Shown here: positions 63,038 to 64,000 of the stretch, in pieces | Layout of the letters: each line of letters opens with the position of its first letter | How positions within the stretch are numbered: position 1 is the stretch's first letter | DNA from: Anaerolineales bacterium | Lineage (GTDB): Bacteria > Chloroflexota > Anaerolineae > Anaerolineales > Villigracilaceae | Reading direction: 5' to 3' | Assembly: GCA_014379595.1 (NCBI GenBank) | Contig: JACMLM010000051.1 | Coordinates: forward strand, 1-64,000 | Length of the DNA: 64,000 nt | Program-made: the position numbers and the translations under genes | The notes under the pieces: generated by a model | Database searches by the model: none | Told to the model about the DNA's origin: nothing | What the model saw: only the letters and a program-made list of their open reading frames with translations

Positions 63038-63207
63038 CTAGCCGAAAAAGCGAAGCAGGACAAGGTGGTCTCATTAGTGGAGCGCATGCTGACGTTGCAG
63101 AGGCAAAGTCCACGCACACTGTAGGAACAGCAGATGGTCAAGCGCGAGATCAGTCCGCAGATCGGGCGATTGATAAATGAGTATACGAGTTGCCGCAACG
63201 AAGTTAA
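63038..63207 (+). pseudogene. decayed restriction-modification C-terminal fragment
   Basis: In frame from 63038 it reads LAEKAKQDKVVSLVERMLTL, then a TAG (63122), EQQMVKREI, a frameshift near 63151, SADRAIDK, a TGA (63178) and VYELPQRS. Together this matches the C-terminal pattern of TaqI-like specificity/type IIG R-M proteins (VERML...Q...DRxIDxLVYELYGL). Two stops and one frameshift show it is dead. The upstream part of the gene is absent; it starts after the CpXC terminator. Confidence 0.65.
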
Positions 63208-63221
63208 TGGAGTAAAAGTCA

Positions 63222-63809
63222 ATGAAAACCAAAAATGTGACGAAAACTTTTCCAATCATTTGCGTGGGTGGTTCGGCTGGCGGTCTCGACGCCTATACCC
63301 GCTTATTAGAGCATTTGCCTGCCGATATGGGTGTTGCCATCGTCATTGTCAATCACGTACGAAACGTCGCCACTTTTCTCCACGAAATCCTTCCTTATCA
63401 TACAGAGATGCCGGTGGAGCTGATTACGGAAAAATTAGATATCCAGCCCAACCATGTGTTCATCATCCCAGAAGGGCGAGATTTGCACGTTCTTGATGGA
63501 GAGTTTCGCCTAAAGCCCATATCAAAGCCCAGGGGATGGCCCGATGTGATTACAGTCTTTCTGCGTTCCCTAACAGAGCATTGGGACGGCAAACTTATCG
63601 CTATCATCGTCTCTGGTTATGACGGTGATGGGGCAGAAGCGCTGTGCGGGATAAAAGAAACGGGCGGCATTACCATCGCACAGAAGCCCGAAACAGCCCA
63701 GCAGCCAGATATGCCCGAGAGCGCAATAGCAAGCGGGTGTATAGATTTTATTCTTTCACCAGAGGGCATCGCCAAAGAAATTGTCCGAATTGCTCAAACG
63801 GCTCAATAG
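63222..63809 (+). CDS. stand-alone CheB-type methylesterase domain
   Basis: A 195-residue protein consisting only of the CheB catalytic domain: IICVGGSAGGLDAYTRLLEHLP (nucleophilic Ser), IVIVNHVRN (His) and IVSGYDGDGAEALCGIKETGG (Asp). The receiver domain of full CheB is missing. It would hydrolyse methylglutamate on chemoreceptors, or act as an unregulated esterase. No chemotaxis gene is nearby. The start MKTKNVTKTF is 14 bases after the end of the dead R-M fragment and has no strong RBS. Confidence 0.85.
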   Translation: MKTKNVTKTFPIICVGGSAGGLDAYTRLLEHLPADMGVAIVIVNHVRNVATFLHEILPYHTEMPVELITEKLDIQPNHVFIIPEGRDLHVLDGEFRLKPISKPRGWPDVITVFLRSLTEHWDGKLIAIIVSGYDGDGAEALCGIKETGGITIAQKPETAQQPDMPESAIASGCIDFILSPEGIAKEIVRIAQTAQ

Positions 63810-63943
63810 TGGATGCCCTAAGTGGACTGGTGGCCCAACTGGAATCGCAACCTGATAACCCCGAAGCTAAAGTGATGGCTGAAAAACTCAGCGAGGTTTA
63901 CAAGATCGCGTTGAAACGGGTGATGAAAAAGAATATGGCATGA
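63804..63943 (+). pseudogene. duplicated 3' fragment of CpXC gene
   Basis: These 140 bases match 62821-62962 of the CpXC gene closely (LSGLVAQLESQPDNPEAKVMAEKLSEVYKIALKRVMKKNMA versus the same tail ending KNMG). The match begins inside the end of the CheB gene and runs to an in-frame TGA. It is a leftover of a second CpXC copy or of a duplication. Confidence 0.85.
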
Positions 63944-63955
63944 AATATGAACCAT

Positions 63956-63987
63956 AAGTGACAGTCACCGAGAGGTGACTGTCACTT
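63956..63987 (+). terminator. terminator hairpin after CpXC fragment
   Basis: A perfect 14-bp stem AAGTGACAGTCACC / GGTGACTGTCACTT with tetraloop GAGA. It is the second, diverged copy of the hairpin at 62966. Confidence 0.85.
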
Positions 63988-64000
63988 CTTAAAGATTGTA

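Noticed and set aside
62986-63180. Open frame of about 64 codons spanning the CpXC terminator
   Set aside because: It begins inside the terminator hairpin, and the R-M-like reading in another frame explains the sequence better.

Overview
The window looks like chromosome from a member of the Chloroflexota, most likely an anaerolineal bacterium. This is inference. It rests on the mix of YvcK, a gap-pgk pair, CpXC-domain and RIO-kinase proteins, lipoproteins with SUMF1 domains, a giant DUF11-repeat protein ending in its own sortase domain, moderate-to-low GC, and many single-gene accessory units separated by repeats. No rRNA, tRNA, CRISPR array or integrase/transposase gene was recognised.

Layout. 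1-4.0 kb: three tandem minus-strand SUMF1-like lipoproteins, the first cut by the window edge. 4.0-12.2 kb: housekeeping and small genes (acyl-CoA synthetase, two zinc-ribbon membrane proteins, upp, three DUF1801 paralogues, an ICMT-like methyltransferase, a methyltransferase interrupted by an in-frame TGA, a C69-type hydrolase). 12.2-18.0 kb: an accessory stretch of mostly single-ORF units (HNH-like, acyl-ACP desaturase, unknown membrane proteins, GNAT), each followed by a copy of one repeat family ending in AACGCAAACCGTTRGGC. These resemble integron attC sites and reappear at 29.8-34.3 kb around an NTF2-like gene, a lipoprotein, a DUF6194 gene, an orphan DppBC permease pair and a VOC gene. 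18.0-29.6 kb: an MFS transporter, then a complete-looking exopolysaccharide locus (glycosyltransferases, Wzz-like, Wzy-like and Wzx-like proteins, a beta-helix protein, an initiating sugar transferase and a degenerate GGDEF protein).

34.3-41.1 kb: a run of small stress or enzyme genes (DUF1905, RIO kinase, DinB, NTF2-like, RibD-like reductase, COQ7-like, AHSA1, alpha/beta hydrolase, ICMT, P-loop kinase). Two promoters here share an identical -35/-10 and dyad arrangement of LexA type, and a 20-codon unit with a consensus promoter, strong RBS and two hairpins lies between genes. 41.1-53.0 kb: core carbon and lipid metabolism: tpiA, a Ser/Thr kinase, a YnbAB-like lipid pair plus a VTT protein, pgk, gap, yvcK, a ROK sugar kinase and a class III aminotransferase. 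53.0-64.0 kb: the sortase-fused DUF11 adhesin, a PAS/GAF histidine kinase, oligoendopeptidase F, a CpXC protein, and a mosaic in which a decayed restriction-modification fragment and a lone CheB domain sit between a full CpXC gene and a duplicated 3' piece of it.

The glycolytic genes (glucokinase, tpiA, gap, pgk) and yvcK form a loose carbon-flux neighbourhood. The polysaccharide locus and the DUF11-sortase protein would together shape the cell surface. The accessory blocks look like gains by transfer.
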